Shown here: piece after piece, positions 23,915-34,631 of the stretch
Numbering within the stretch: position 1 is the first letter of the stretch
How the letters are laid out: every line of letters starts with the position of its first letter
From: Jaltomata sinuosa
Taxonomy: Eukaryota; Streptophyta; Magnoliopsida; Solanales; Solanaceae
Direction: 5' to 3'
NCBI GenBank assembly: GCA_003996215.1
Contig: QJPP01004069.1
Location: forward strand, 124,001 to 188,000
DNA: 64,000 nucleotides
Translations under genes and position numbers: made by a program
Notes under the pieces: generated by a model
Seen by the model: the letters and a program-made list of their open reading frames with translations, nothing else
What the model was told of the DNA's origin: nothing
Database searches by the model: none

Positions 23915-23980
23915 CCGCTATAGCGGTACCGCTATAGCGGAGCATGGACCGCCATAGCGGAGCGTGGACCGCTATAGCGG
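23915..23980. repeat. CCGCTATAGCGG palindrome array
   Basis: Perfect 12-bp palindromes CCGCTATAGCGG at 23915-23926, 23929-23940 and 23969-23980, with a one-base variant (CCGCCATAGCGG) at 23949-23960. Weaker half-words (GCTATAGC, ACTATAGC) start at about 23810. The 5' LTR carries the eroded equivalents at 16440-16600, where most CpG steps have become TpG or CpA. Confidence 0.9.
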
Positions 23981-24706
23981 ACTAGTCAGGATTTAATGTA
24001 GAAAACTTCCCCAAAATGTTCAGTTTTCATCAAGAACATTTTGGGAGAAGGCAATTTTAGGTGAACTCCATCAGTTTTCCACCATTTTTTGTCCTAAAGG
24101 TAAAAATCTACTCCCCAAACTCCATATTATCTTTTCTACACTATAGAATTACTAGAGGTGGACTTGGGGAAAGGCTTGAAATGACCTAGAATGGTAGAAT
24201 CCAGGGAAAAAGAGGATTCTAGGGTGTTGATAATTTTATTAGATTATGATCATGTGACCTTAGTTCTCTAAATGTATCCATAAAAATGGTAGGAATAGGT
24301 GAATTAATGGTGGGAAAGCCTAGGAAAAGGGTGGAATGATCATGGTTAGCCTGGGGTTTGGGATTTTGCATAATCTGGGTAACTAGTAGGCCATAATGAT
24401 TGATTTATAGTTATTGTGTATTATTTTAGACCAAGAACCGGTTTGAACTTTGAGAAATGGGAAAGCTCCGATTGAGTAGAGCTTGTAATATTTTGAGGTA
24501 GGTGATGGTTATTGATTTCTAATACGCATTATGTGTTTATTTACTATTTCATAGTATTGTATGAGTTGCATGTTTAGGGAATGAATTGTGAATGTCTAGT
24601 TGTCTGGTAATCAGTCTTGTGAAATGAACTTCTTTAGTTTGCTTGTTGGTTTTACAAGTATGTTTGTTCATTGGTTGTGATTGATTTGGACTTGTTATGA
24701 CATTCG

Positions 24707-24825
24707 GTTGGCTCAGGTACCATGCCTGGTACAGGAATTACTAACGGTTGGCTCGGGTACCACGCCTGGTATGGGTATACTAACAGTTGGCTCTGGTACC
24801 ATGCCTGGTACGGGAATTCTTAATG
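24707..24825 (+). repeat. Roughly 40-bp tandem repeat inside C 3' LTR
   Basis: Three units of GGTTGGCTCxGGTACCAxGCCTGGTA plus a variable tail ending ACTAA or CTTAA, matching the array at 17340-17455 in the 5' LTR. Confidence 0.75.
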
Positions 24826-25632
24826 TTTTAATTGCATTGTTGTATTCTTTCGATGGTTTCATGAGTGGACTAGGTTGTATTCTTGAACCGTGAATTCTGC
24901 ATATGGTCCATAAGATGCCGTGTGATTTTGTGTAAATATGAGGTTGGTCTTAGGGTAGACCGGGATTGCATGTCTAACACTTAGGTGATTTTAGGGGGAT
25001 CCTTAGTGGGTTCGGGATATGTGAAAAAGGGTATATGTTGTTGTTTTTGGGTGTGGTCAATGGTTGTTACTTAGTTCATGTGCTAATAAGCTAAAAGGGG
25101 GACTTAATATCTGGTTAATTGTTGACTTACTACATGTTTCCTGTACCTTACTGTTCATATTATATTTATTGGAGCTGGTCGATGATCCTACCAGTACATG
25201 GTGTTTGTGTACTGATTCTGCACTTGCTTTTCTTTTTGTGAGTACAAGAAGTCTTGTGGCGGCTGACACGCTACCTCACCTGTAGTCCCAGCGCTTTCAG
25301 ACATCAAGGGTGAGCTGCTTCGATCGAGCTACCTTGGTTTCTTTCTATTTAGTTATATCCCATTTGTTTCAGGATTAAACTCTTGTTTACTTGGGGTTGT
25401 ATCCCTGTATTCTAGACATTTGGTAGATGGTTTTGGTACGATGATTTTCAGGTTCTAGGGAGAATGTTTTCCGCAGATTAATTATAATAGTATTGAGATT
25501 GAGATTTAATTGCTAGTTTACTTACTTGCACACTGGTTTTAAGCTGTTAGAATGGTTAAGTGTTGGGTCGGTATTGGTCCGCTTACCCGGGGCATTGGAT
25601 GGGTGCCACTCATGGTGGTCTGGGTCGTGACA

Positions 25633-25637
25633 CCAAT
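25633..25637. other. Target-site duplication, right copy (CCAAT)
   Basis: CCAAT directly follows the 3' LTR end TGACA and equals 16086-16090. Removing the element and one CCAAT rejoins the minus-strand integrase gene of the host B element. Confidence 0.93.
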
Positions 25638-25712
25638 GAACCTTGGAATAAGCTTACCCTTCTTCCCAAACCTTATCACACCCTTCATAGGTGATACCTT
25701 CAACAGAACTGG
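25633..25712 (-). pseudogene. Family B integrase C-terminal fragment (proximal part)
   Basis: The minus strand encodes VLLKVSPMKGVIRFGKKGKL then IPRFIG, the conserved start of the integrase C-terminal fold. The next residues (GPFEIFQ...) lie at 16090 and below, across the family C insertion. Upstream of about 25712 the similarity stops and LTR-like DNA begins, so the rest of this host pol is lost. Confidence 0.88.
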
Positions 25713-26227
25713 CACAACCTGATTTCTCAAGGTGTGATGGTACTTAATATAATCCACCTATAGGTAAGTCAAACCCTTAGCCAGGAACAACAAGTAAAGG
25801 GCTAATAATAGAACAAGATAAAATTGGATGAACAATACTAAACATCAAGAACAAGCGGAAGAAAATTATATCTAAATATAGAGGGAAGAGAACAAAGATA
25901 TAGAAAAAGACTCCCCCAAGACCTGGTATCTCAGTAAAAGATCTGCTACAATATACAGAGTTCTAGATAAGTACAATATATATACAGAACCTTCTCCAAA
26001 GTGCAAACTAAGACTAATCCAAAACAGAAAAAGAAGGATCAACTCTGGTCGCCAAGAACTCACCACAAATCTTCAGTCGACAACTCCGCAAGAGAACAAC
26101 ATTAACAATGATAATTCGCACTAAGATTTGCATCAAAAAAAGGATGCAAAAGAGTAGCATGAGTACCAAAACACGCGGTACCAAGTAGGCATCATAGATC
26201 GACTAAACTCAAATAAGATACAAGTAT

Positions 26228-26231
<4 letters not shown>

Positions 26232-26260
<29 letters not shown>
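26232..26260. repeat. (AT)n microsatellite
   Basis: An uninterrupted alternating A/T run of about 29 bases, likely length-polymorphic between individuals. Confidence 0.95.
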
Positions 26261-26262
<2 letters not shown>

Positions 26263-26429
26263 TAGGAAATAGAAGGGTCAGAACGAGAATAACAGGTTAA
26301 ATCTAGGCAATTAAGGAAAGCATAAGTCAATAAGCCGGGGAGCCTAAAGTAGCAATCTAACAAATAGTCAAGAGGCGTAAAGTAATAAGGCAACTAAATA
26401 ACTTAGAAAGCATAAAGAAATAATCTAGC

Positions 26430-26580
26430 TACAACCTAACCAGGCTCCCATAAGCCCAGAAGGTACAAACAATAATACATACACCTAACCAAACCCCCAT
26501 AAGCCCAGAAGGTACAAATAACAACCAATAAACCAAACCAGACCCTCATAAGCCCGAAGGATACAAACAACACACCATAC
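26430..26580. repeat. Tandem repeat, about 60-bp unit, 3 copies
   Basis: Units contain 'ACCAxxCxCCCATAAGCCCAGAAGGTACAAA' at about 26437, 26487 and 26541, separated by AT-rich spacers of differing length. Non-coding. Confidence 0.7.
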
Positions 26581-26749
26581 TAAGTAGAAACCAAACCTGA
26601 TGTGAGATGAATGCAGAAAAATGCCATGATTTGCAATATAAGATGTGTGAATTGACCAACAGTACCGTATACTCCTCCTCCATTCATAGCTTGGAAAGGC
26701 AGGACCCATGAGGGACTTGCAAAATCCGTATACCTAATCAGAACCATTT

Positions 26750-26965
26750 TCATTGAGCATGATAATAATGAAAACCATTAAAACCACTCGGAACACTTTA
26801 TCCTCAGGCATGCAATTTAAAAACTAGTAAAATGACCTGGAACACTTTTTTCTCGGGCATGGAAGTTAAGAACCAATAAAAACCACCTGAAACATTTTAT
26901 CCTTGGGCATGCAAGTTAAAAACTAGTAAAAACAACCCAAAACACTTTTTCCTCCAGCATGCAAG
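26750..26965. repeat. Tandem repeat, about 57-bp unit, 4 copies
   Basis: Four units of 'AAAACCACxxGGAACACTTTxTCCTCxGGCATGCAAxTTAAxAACTAGT' starting near 26774, 26830, 26888 and 26944. The TTATCCTCGGGCATG core is the most constant part. Confidence 0.75.
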
Positions 26966-27191
26966 TTATATCAAATCAATCTTTCTAAATATAGACCATT
27001 ATTCCTTTAAAGAAGTTAAATGCATTTAAAGTATTTCGAAAATGCATTTTGAAATAAAAAATATTATTTTAAACCAAGTTATCCATATGCTATGATAAAG
27101 ATAGCAATAGTAGAAGAAATGAGGTGAAAAAATACACAAAAGATCACAACCAAGTTAAACCATACCATAATAAGAAACTAAGGTCCATGTA

Positions 27192-29249
27192 TGTAACATC
27201 TTGGAATTTGCACTAGCTTTTGAACTTAGAATTTCTGAATTTTCTGCATTTTTTAGAAATCATGGACCAAGTCCATAGGTCATGGATGGGACCACGAGTT
27301 GTGAACAGGTCTCTTGGAGTCATTCCAGCAGATCCCTCCTCTGGGTCTGAAACCACGACTAGGTTTCACGGGTCGTGGATCAAACCATGGTCCATGAATG
27401 ACCCTCATGGAATCAGACCTGAGGGTCATCAAGATTCCCTGATTTCCATGAAGGGGTTCCATGAGCTGTGGATGGTTCCATAGGTCGTGAACCCTATCTA
27501 CAGAAATCAAACCTATAAGTCTCCATTTTGGCCAGAAACTACGACCACAAACCACGAGCCGTGGTTCCATTTACGGGCCGTAAATGGGGTCCGTGGAAAC
27601 TTGAGCCGATATTTTAAATAGTTTTTCTAGCTTATTTCTCAGGGGTATTTTTATAAATTTTCACTCTTTTAACTCCTAAGTTAAGTCATTTTAGAAAAAA
27701 ATAAAGTGGTTTTAGTCACACTTAGCTAGTTCTTCATTCATTCTCTCAATTCAAGCTCCAAAAGAAAGAAAAGAATCCTTCTCTCAAGCTCCAAGGTCTA
27801 GGGTTTTATCTCTAAGTCTCCATCTCCATATTTTGGCTAAAAAAAGCTTTGCGTTCAGGTATGTGGGTATTCAATAAGGGATTTCTTTCACCCTTATGTC
27901 TAAAACCTATGATTTTACTTTGATTTTATAAAATTAGGAATTGGGGTTCTTATCCAAATATAATTTCTCTTATGAAATTGATTTATTTACTATAAGGTAT
28001 ATTTTCTAATCCCTTACCCATGATTTTTTATGAGAATTATCAAGTATTTCAAAAGCCTATGAATTGAGAATGATTTCTTGCATGATTTTTTCCTATTGCA
28101 TGATTTCAAGTAAAATTGGCATGATTAGATTACATGACCTCAAGTATTTTTGAAATTTGCATTCCTAGTTCTTGAAATTATGGGTTTTAGTAAAAAGTGT
28201 GTTTTGAACTATGGCTATGCTATGTTTTTTAAGAACCATGAATTTATGAATAGCATGACATCCACATATGTCCCTATGCTTTATGAACAGTTTGACATCC
28301 ATATATGTCTAGATGATTTATGAACAATTTTGGCATCAAGACAAGCCCCAGTATATATATGAGCTATAGTATATTTTTGGATATAGTATTTAGCACTGAG
28401 TTGGACTAGGGTTCAGCATCCCCTTAAGTCCTAGAACTACGTTGTCAGCGTAGGTTGTTAGCCAACGGGCACATGATAGTGGTTTCACTTTAAACATGGT
28501 TTGTGCCCCAATAAGGTATAGACAGCTCTGCCAACAGGGGTACAAAAGTTGGATTCTATGTAGCTCACATGGTCTATGTCAGTTACGAGAATCTCCCATA
28601 GAAATTAGTTTTAAGTATATGGATGTATTTGACTCTTTGCTTTCAGATTTCAGACTTACTACTTATGACTATGTTTTTAGCTTATGATATTGCATTAAGT
28701 CATTACATTACCAATTTAACTATAATCATATGATTTCAGCTTTAAGTATGTTTTAAGCATGTTTTATCATGGTTTATGCATCTCTCACATGCTCAGTACA
28801 TTCTATAGTACTGATCACATACTTCTTTGTGCTGCATCCTTTAATTTGATGCAGATTCAGGCGCTCACTCTCAGACTCATGGCTAGACCCAGCAGAATTT
28901 CCATTCACAGTTGGTGAGTCATCATCTATCAAGGACTAGTATGATTCTTAATTATTAGATGCCTTTCATTCAATACTTAGAGTTAGCTAGGGACTTGTCC
29001 CAACAACTCATTATGTCAGTTTTAGAGCCTTTTCAGACATATCTAGACAATCAGTATTTGATATTTCAGATTTTGTTACTCTTAGTCCTTTATCTTATGC
29101 TTAGTTGAATTGCCTATTTCTTCTATTTATGCTTCTGCCATGATTTTCATTATTATATTTTTAGTTATGATAAGACCAAAGGTTAGCTTAGGGTTACTTG
29201 TGATCCTAGGTCCTATGTTACGTCTAGGGGATATCCTCGGGGCATGACA
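27192..29249 (+). repeat. Family A 5' LTR
   Basis: Starts TGTAACATCTTGG and ends GGGGCATGACA, 2058 bp, followed by a perfect primer site. The same family in opposite orientation is found at 34632-35584 (first 950 bp), which is this element's own 3' LTR after an inversion. The palindromic word cluster is at 27281-27600. Confidence 0.9.
27281..27600. repeat. Palindromic word cluster in family A LTR
   Basis: Words include ACCACGAGTTGTG, CACGGGTCGTGGA, CCATGGTCCATG, CCATGAGCTGTGGA, CCACGAGCCGTGG (27556-27570) and TTTACGGGCCGTAAA (27571-27585). These are variants of one theme, Py-CACGxGCCGTGG, and are the most CpG-rich part of the LTR. Confidence 0.75.
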
Positions 29250-29253
29250 AACT

Positions 29254-29265
29254 TGGTATCAGAGC
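29254..29265 (+). other. Primer-binding site, tRNA-Met type
   Basis: A perfect TGGTATCAGAGC four bases after the LTR end (GCATGACA at 29249). Confidence 0.93.
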
Positions 29266-29462
29266 TTCAGGTTCAAGAGTCCTTGGATGTCTGAAAGTGG
29301 TATTAAGTAGAGTCTCTTTCATGGGTGTGAAACACACCACACTTATGAGGGGGAGGCTATGAGGTGTTTTAGGAAAAACTTCACTTCTTTCATGTTCAAT
29401 ATCGTGCGATAGAGTGTAACTTTATTTCTCTCTCTAATACACTCTTTATGCATTTCAAATCA

Positions 29463-29780
29463 TGCCTCTTCACAGAGCCAATGCTCGTAATGCTAATCCT
29501 CCAGTTTTGGACCATAAGGTTATGAATACAGAGTTCAAAAATGCCGTTTAGATGTTAGCCCAGGCGATGACCAATCAGGCTAATCAATAAGACCCTGTCC
29601 CAGTCAATCCAAATGAAGGGTCAGCCGCAGCCTGAGTTAGATATTTTGTTCATATGAACTAGCCAGAGTTTTTAGGGACGAAGGTTGGTGAGGACCCACA
29701 TAACTTCATTGATGAGATTAAAAAGATCCTCGAGGTGATGTTAGTGACTGGTACCGACAGTGTTGGTGAGGACCCATATA
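29463..29780 (+). pseudogene. Family A gag N-terminal remnant
   Basis: Starts at ATG 29463 (MPLHRANARNANPPVLDHKV), the standard N-terminus for this gag. It continues through several stops to the capsid start (PEFLGTKVGEDPHNFIDEIK, about 29668-29727). Most of the capsid and the zinc knuckle are gone. The junction near 29755-29775 lies at a short direct repeat (GTTGGTGAGGACCCA at 29684 and 29760), suggesting deletion or slippage between repeats. Confidence 0.8.
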
Positions 29781-31813
29781 ACTCTAGCAGGTCATACAAC
29801 TCAGCAGGGTACTACTTCGAGCACAGGTGGCAGTCAGCGCCAAAACTGTCTCTATGCTATGTTATATTACTAGGATCAGGAGACTCACCTGATGTAGTCA
29901 CTAGTATGTTACGAGTTTTCTCCTTCGATGTTTATCCTTTTTAGACCCCGGAGCTTCATTATCATTTGTAACCCTTTATGTTGTTTGCAAGTTTTAAGTC
30001 AGCCTTGAACAACTCCTAGAACCCTTTTATGTCTCCACTCTAGTTGGTGAGTCAGTCCTAGCCAAAAGAACTTACAAAAATTGTCCTATCTCAGTCCTTC
30101 CTAGAGTCACTTTAGCCAATCTAGTAGAGTTGGAGATGACTAATTTTGATGTTATTCTTGGTATGGATTGGTTACATGCATGTTATGCTTCTATTGATTG
30201 TCGAACAAGAATAGTCAACTTTAAGTTTCCTAATGAGCCTACCTTAGAGTGGCAGCGCAGTCCTCCATCCTTCGATGGTCGTTTCATATCTTATCCAAGG
30301 CTAGGAAAATAATTTCTAAGGGGTATGTCTATCATATAGTTCGGGTTATGGATTTGGAGTTTAAAACCCTATCTCTCCAGTCAATTCATGTAGTAAATGA
30401 GTTTCCTAAAGTCTTTCTTAAGGATCTGCCCTGAGTCCCTCCTGAGCGGGAGATTAACTTTGGGATAAACCTTTTCCCATATACGCCACCTATATCTATT
30501 CCTCCTTATAGAATGGCTCCAGAAGAGCTTAAGGGATTGAAAGAGAAGTCAAAAGACCTTTTAGATAAGGGCTTAATCAGTCCCATCATCTCTCCATAGG
30601 GTGCTCCAATCCTTTTCGTACGTAAGAAAGATGGTTTTCTCAGAATGTGTATCGACTGCCCTCAGTTGAATAACGTCACAATCAAGAATAAGTATCCCAT
30701 AAGGATCCCAACTATTTCTCCAAGATCGACCTCAGATCTGGTTATCACCAGCTCATATTTAGAGAGTGTGATATTTCAAAGACAACTTTTAGAACTCAAT
30801 ATGGTCACTACGAATTTGTGGTTATGTCTTATTTTGGACTAATAAATGCTCCTGCAACCTATATGGATTTGATGAACAGGGTGTTCAAGCAGTACTTGGA
30901 TATATTCGTTATTGTTTTCATTGATGACATTCTTATCTACTCTCGGAGTAAGGAGGAGCACGAGGACCATTTGAGGGTTGTGTTGCAGACTCTCAAGGAT
31001 AGTTAGTTATTTGCAAAGTTCAACAAGTGTGAGTTTTAAATGCAATCTATTTCTTTTCTGGGTCATGTAGTATCTAAAGTGGGCATTCGAGTTGATTCAT
31101 AGAAGATAGAGGCAGTGAAAAACTGGCCTAGACCCAGTTCCCCAATAGACATCAAAAGCTTTTTAGGTTTGGCTGGTTACTACAGGAGATTTGTGGAAGG
31201 ATTTTCATCCATAGCTTCCCCATTGACCCCATTGACGCAGAAAAATGTTAAGTTTCAGTGGTTTGATGAGTGTGAAAAGAACTTCCAGGAAGTGAAAATT
31301 AGGTTGACCACATCCCTAGTCTTGGCTCTACCAGAGGGCCTAGATGGATTTGTTGTGTAATGTGATGCATATAGAGTTGCTTATTCCTCCAGACAACTTA
31401 AAATTCATGAGAAGAACTACCTGACTCATGACCTTGAGTTAGCAGCAGTGGTTTTTACTTTGAAGATTTGGAGACACTACTTGTATGGTGTCCATGTGGT
31501 TGTGTGTAATGACCATAAGAGCTGCTAGCATGTGTTCACTCAGAAGGAATTGAATCTTTGTCAGAGGAGGTGTCTTGAGCTTCTTAAGGACTATGATATG
31601 AGTGTACTTTACCATCTGGGTAAGGCTAATGTTGTGGCTGATGCACTTAATAGGTTTTCCATGGGTAGTGTGTCACAAGTTGAGGAAGGAAAGAAGGAAT
31701 TGGATAAGGATGTTCATAGGCTTGCTCTATTAGGAGTTTGCCTTATAGATTTAGCGGATTGTGGTGTTATAGTCCAGAATGGGTCAGAATCTTCTTTGGT
31801 AGTTGAAGTAACG
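29781..31813 (+). pseudogene. Family A pol, first part: protease, RT, RNase H
   Basis: Protease: LDPGASLSFVT with the catalytic Asp at 29944, and TNFDVILGMDWLHACYASID at 30138-30200. RT: IPPYRMAPEELKGLKE, then a stop for Trp at 30598, GAPILFVRKKDGFLRMCID. There is a frameshift in the palm near 30700-30820; the catalytic box VFIDDILIYSRSKEE at 30913-30957 is intact. Thumb: FLGLAGYYRRFVEGFSSIAS. RNase H: THDLELAAVVFTLKIWRHYL and ANVVADALNR (31624-31653). The frame breaks at about 31813 at the inversion breakpoint; the RNase H-integrase linker resumes on the opposite strand at 37227. Confidence 0.9.
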
Positions 31814-34139
31814 GAGAACCCTATTGGAATACTAGTTTGATAAAAAACAACCACCTATCATTTGTACTATAAACAAAATAAATCAAACTAGGCAATCAAA
31901 AGACTATGCTTGTTTCTTCAGCATAGACCCTTTAGAGGTAGAGATGAGCTAGTAGAGGAAACTCCTCATCACCTCTTGGTTCTTGCTTTTATTCAATCAA
32001 ACTTCTTTGGTATCATGAACCAAGTAGGTGTCTTGAAGAGAAAACCCTTAGCAGATATATACAGGGACAACATGTTTACACAAAAAATGGGAATAACAAG
32101 AGGCACTATCAGGAGGTCATAGAAGGCATGGATTAATCTTAGAACTAATACTTAAACGTATTCATCATAATAATGGGCACATAAACTGTTTAGACAAACA
32201 AAAAGGAAAGAGAGGAGCTTTAGGGATGGAAAATTGATTATAGAACTATCATTTAGCTTCCTATATCATGCTTGACGAGTTTTATTATAGATTCATGTCA
32301 TACCATACATATCACAAACACTAGCTACTCAAGTAATTAGAGGGGATTGAGGGGAGTTTCAGGTCTTTAGGAACTGTTGGGATGAGCCAAACCAATATGT
32401 TCAAAGCTCACCTAAGCTCTACTATTCCCCATGAACTCAGCCCACTACTTCTCTCAATCACACAGATTGATACCAACTAGAAAAACAGAAAACAATGCTA
32501 AACAGTAAACATATTAGAAGTAGGATTTCATACCGAGACAAGCTAATTAACGAGAAAATAAAGCTAGGGGTGGAGTTTCATTCTCCATTCTCCATCACAG
32601 TAAACAAACAAGACCAGCCCAGAAATAATGTTCAAATAGCAAATAAAATTAAAACAATTCAGATGCATGATACACAACAAAAAAACATGGGAATAAAGAT
32701 GAAAAGAAATTGAAATAAGTGGCGATTATTACTTTTTTCTGGGAAGCAAAGCTGGAACGACGAGTCGAGGTTTTCAGTGATTTTTCGATGAAATAAGAGC
32801 TTGAAAATTCTTCATTCCCGAATAACAAAAGAAAACATACCATAAAATACTCAAAAACAGTGTGATTTTCTCTTGATTTTTCAGGTTTCCCCAAAAGTCA
32901 GAAAAAATGACTCTCCAAGACTTTGCTACCCAAAAAACTACCCTTAATCAATGAGAGAGGGGGAGGGGTTTATATAGGAGGATTCTAGGGTTCCAACGGA
33001 TGGAATTTAGAGGGGGGAATATCTGGGGAAATCAGATAGAGTTTGAGAGAAGTTGAATTTCAAAAATCAAAAACCCTCTGATCAAGCCACGTTTGTACCT
33101 TTGAGGTAAGAAATTGATCATGCACTAATGATCTTGAGGATCATCCGCCGCATTTCTAGGAAAGGGGAACGCTTGAGAGGCCACCTGGATGATTTCCAGG
33201 TTCTTCTAGAACCTGGACAGCTTGACATTCGTACGAACAGATGGAGGTGAGGGGAAATTAGACAGAGGCATGATGATTTTTGGAAATTTGAGAGTTGTTT
33301 GGAGCTTTTTGAGGTGGAGTTTTGGTTGTCGTTTTGGCTGGGTTTAATGGAGGAGGTACTGGTTATTGTTGTCATCTGTGGAGAAGAGGCGAAGAGAGAG
33401 AGAGAGTTTTAGGGATCATTTGGTTTGAGCATTATTAGGGGAAAAGAGAAGAGTAATAGGGTGTGAGAGGTGTGGGCCAGGTCAGGTGAAACGAGGGTGG
33501 GCTAGGCATATTTGCAAAGGAAATTGAGGTGGGCTGGTGGGGATTGGCGGGGTTCAATTGTTGGCTCAAATGGCTGGAACAAAAAGCTGAGGGTTGTCTA
33601 AGTTGGGTTAAGGGCCACTTTGCTTTGCAAATGTGGCCAAATTTAGTCAAAATGATAACCAAATAATTCAAATTTTAGCCAAACCGTTAAGTTTGTGGCC
33701 AAATTAGACCTAATTGAATTAATTCAAAAGTAATTAGGCCATAAGTGTGATAGGGACAAACTAAATACGATTAATTTATCCGAGTATTTACTTTAAAACA
33801 ACTAAAATAATTAATTTGTTATCATATTCGATCATGTGTTTATAAAACACCAATTTTACAATTTAATTCCCGTTTAAATTATTTTGATCAAAATAGACAG
33901 TTTTAAACATTTTTGAAATAATTTTGGAAAATCCTTTGAATATCTACTAAAATTCTCAAAACAATATACATCTATATATATTATGAATATACATAGACGT
34001 ATGTTTATTCATGAAGATTATAGAATACTCTCCAGAATTAATTTTTGAAAAATTCTTTTAATTAATTATTTAGAATTATTTAAAATCTAAAAGCTCGATA
34101 ATTAATGTAATAGTGGAGGGTAAAAATTGGGTGTCAACA
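31814..34139 (-). repeat. Family D 5' LTR, first half (inverted)
   Basis: On the minus strand it begins TGTTGACACCCAATTTTTA at 34139 and runs to about 31814, matching 52390-54722 of the other D LTR base for base over long stretches. It includes the TATA box (32969-32976) and a purine run GAGAGAGAGAGAG near 33400. It abuts the host integrase at 34140 with the remnant of the target duplication. Confidence 0.93.
32969..32976 (-). promoter_or_regulatory. Predicted TATA box of D 5' LTR (inverted)
   Basis: Minus-strand TATATAAA in the context CCTCCTATATAAACC, the counterpart of 53557-53564. In the uninverted LTR it would drive transcription into the D body. No transcript evidence. Confidence 0.6.
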
Positions 34140-34421
34140 TGTACCAGATTTTGCCTTTGGTAGATTTTGCCTACAACAACAACTATCATTCTAGCATTTA
34201 GATGGCACCATTTGAGGCTTTGTATGTGAGGAAGATTAGATCTCCGATGGGTTGGTTTGATTCCTTTAAGGTTAGGACTTAGGGTGCAGATTTGTTGCGG
34301 GATTGCATGAATAGGGTAAAGTTGATTTAGGACAGGCTCTTGACAACCCAGAGTAGACCAAAGTTTTATGCAAATTGGAGGGTTCATAACCTAGAGTTCA
34401 GGGTTGGTGAGCAGGTTCATG
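34140..34421 (+). pseudogene. Family B integrase fragment, continuation of the gene at 59105
   Basis: Encodes YQILPLVDFAYNNNYHSSI, a stop, MAPFEALYVRKIRSPMGWFD, DRLLTTQSRPKFYANWRVH and FRVGEQVH. This is the second half of the integrase core up to the start of the C-terminal fold. The preceding residues (ACVIDFAGHW) lie on the minus strand at about 59105-59135. The split position, codon frame and the shared GTAC at both edges show these are two halves of one gene interrupted by D and then separated by the inversion. Confidence 0.88.
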
Positions 34422-34631
34422 TAATGATCCTCTAGGTCATTTTCTCTATTTTCATACATTTTTAATATCTTGAGCTTTCCCATAGCGGCTACAGGTCATT
34501 TATGACTTATCGAGACAGTCAGTTCAATTCCCAGATAGTTCATTTGTGTTTTAAAAGTGTTTTCCTATTTTGGAATGCTTAAAGTTGATAAAGTGGACTT
34601 TGATCAACATTCAGAGTAAATGGGCTCGGAT
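34422..34631 (+). repeat. Family B LTR start fragment
   Basis: Starts TGTAATGATCCTCTAGGTCA and matches the first part of the B LTRs, for example TATTTTGGAA..TTAAAGTTGATA and GTGGACTTTGATCAACATTCA against 15696-15500 on the minus strand. It directly follows the integrase fragment in the same direction, so it is probably the 3' LTR of that B element after loss of the chromodomain tail. It is cut at 34631 by the inverted family A LTR. Confidence 0.7.

Larger units (their letters stand above)
16091..25632 (+). mobile_element. Full-length family C Ty3/gypsy chromovirus, inactive
   Basis: The element is 9542 bp: 5' LTR (16091-18263), primer site, gag, protease, RT, RNase H, integrase, chromodomain-like tail, 3' LTR (23457-25632), flanked by CCAAT on both sides. 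It is inserted in the opposite orientation inside the integrase gene of a minus-strand family B element. Domain order PR-RT-RH-IN places it in Ty3/gypsy, and the chromodomain-like end with long LTRs suggests a Tekay/Del-like chromovirus (inference). The two LTRs differ at about 11% of sites over the first 150 bp by eye, so the insertion is old. Stops in every gene and lost catalytic residues show it cannot move itself. Confidence 0.93.
23457..25632 (+). repeat. Family C 3' LTR
   Basis: Starts TATAATGACCGAGTTCATT and ends CTGGGTCGTGACA, followed by CCAAT. Length 2176 bp. The upstream polypurine tract is poor (GGGGATGAATGATGG, 23427-23441, then 15 bp of AT-rich sequence). The palindromic cluster is better preserved here than in the 5' LTR (23915-23980). 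The difference between the two LTRs is mostly transitions. Confidence 0.92.
25713..27191 (-). repeat. Truncated minus-strand LTR-like DNA
   Basis: No gene. Motifs shared with the minus-strand B LTR at 13590-13930 include 'GATTTGCATCAAAAA', 'AAGTAGGCATCAT' and 'GGxAGGACCxAxGxGGGA', in the same order. It holds a dinucleotide run (26232-26260) and two tandem arrays (26430-26580 and 26750-26965). It is truncated on the right by the family A LTR at 27192. Confidence 0.55.

Noticed and set aside
23915..23980. Regularly spaced palindromes resembling a CRISPR array
   Set aside because: Twelve-base palindromes with spacers of 2-8 bases inside an LTR of a plant retrotransposon; no cas genes and the wrong organism type.
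26232..26260. AT run as a promoter or origin signal
   Set aside because: A plain dinucleotide microsatellite within LTR-like DNA.
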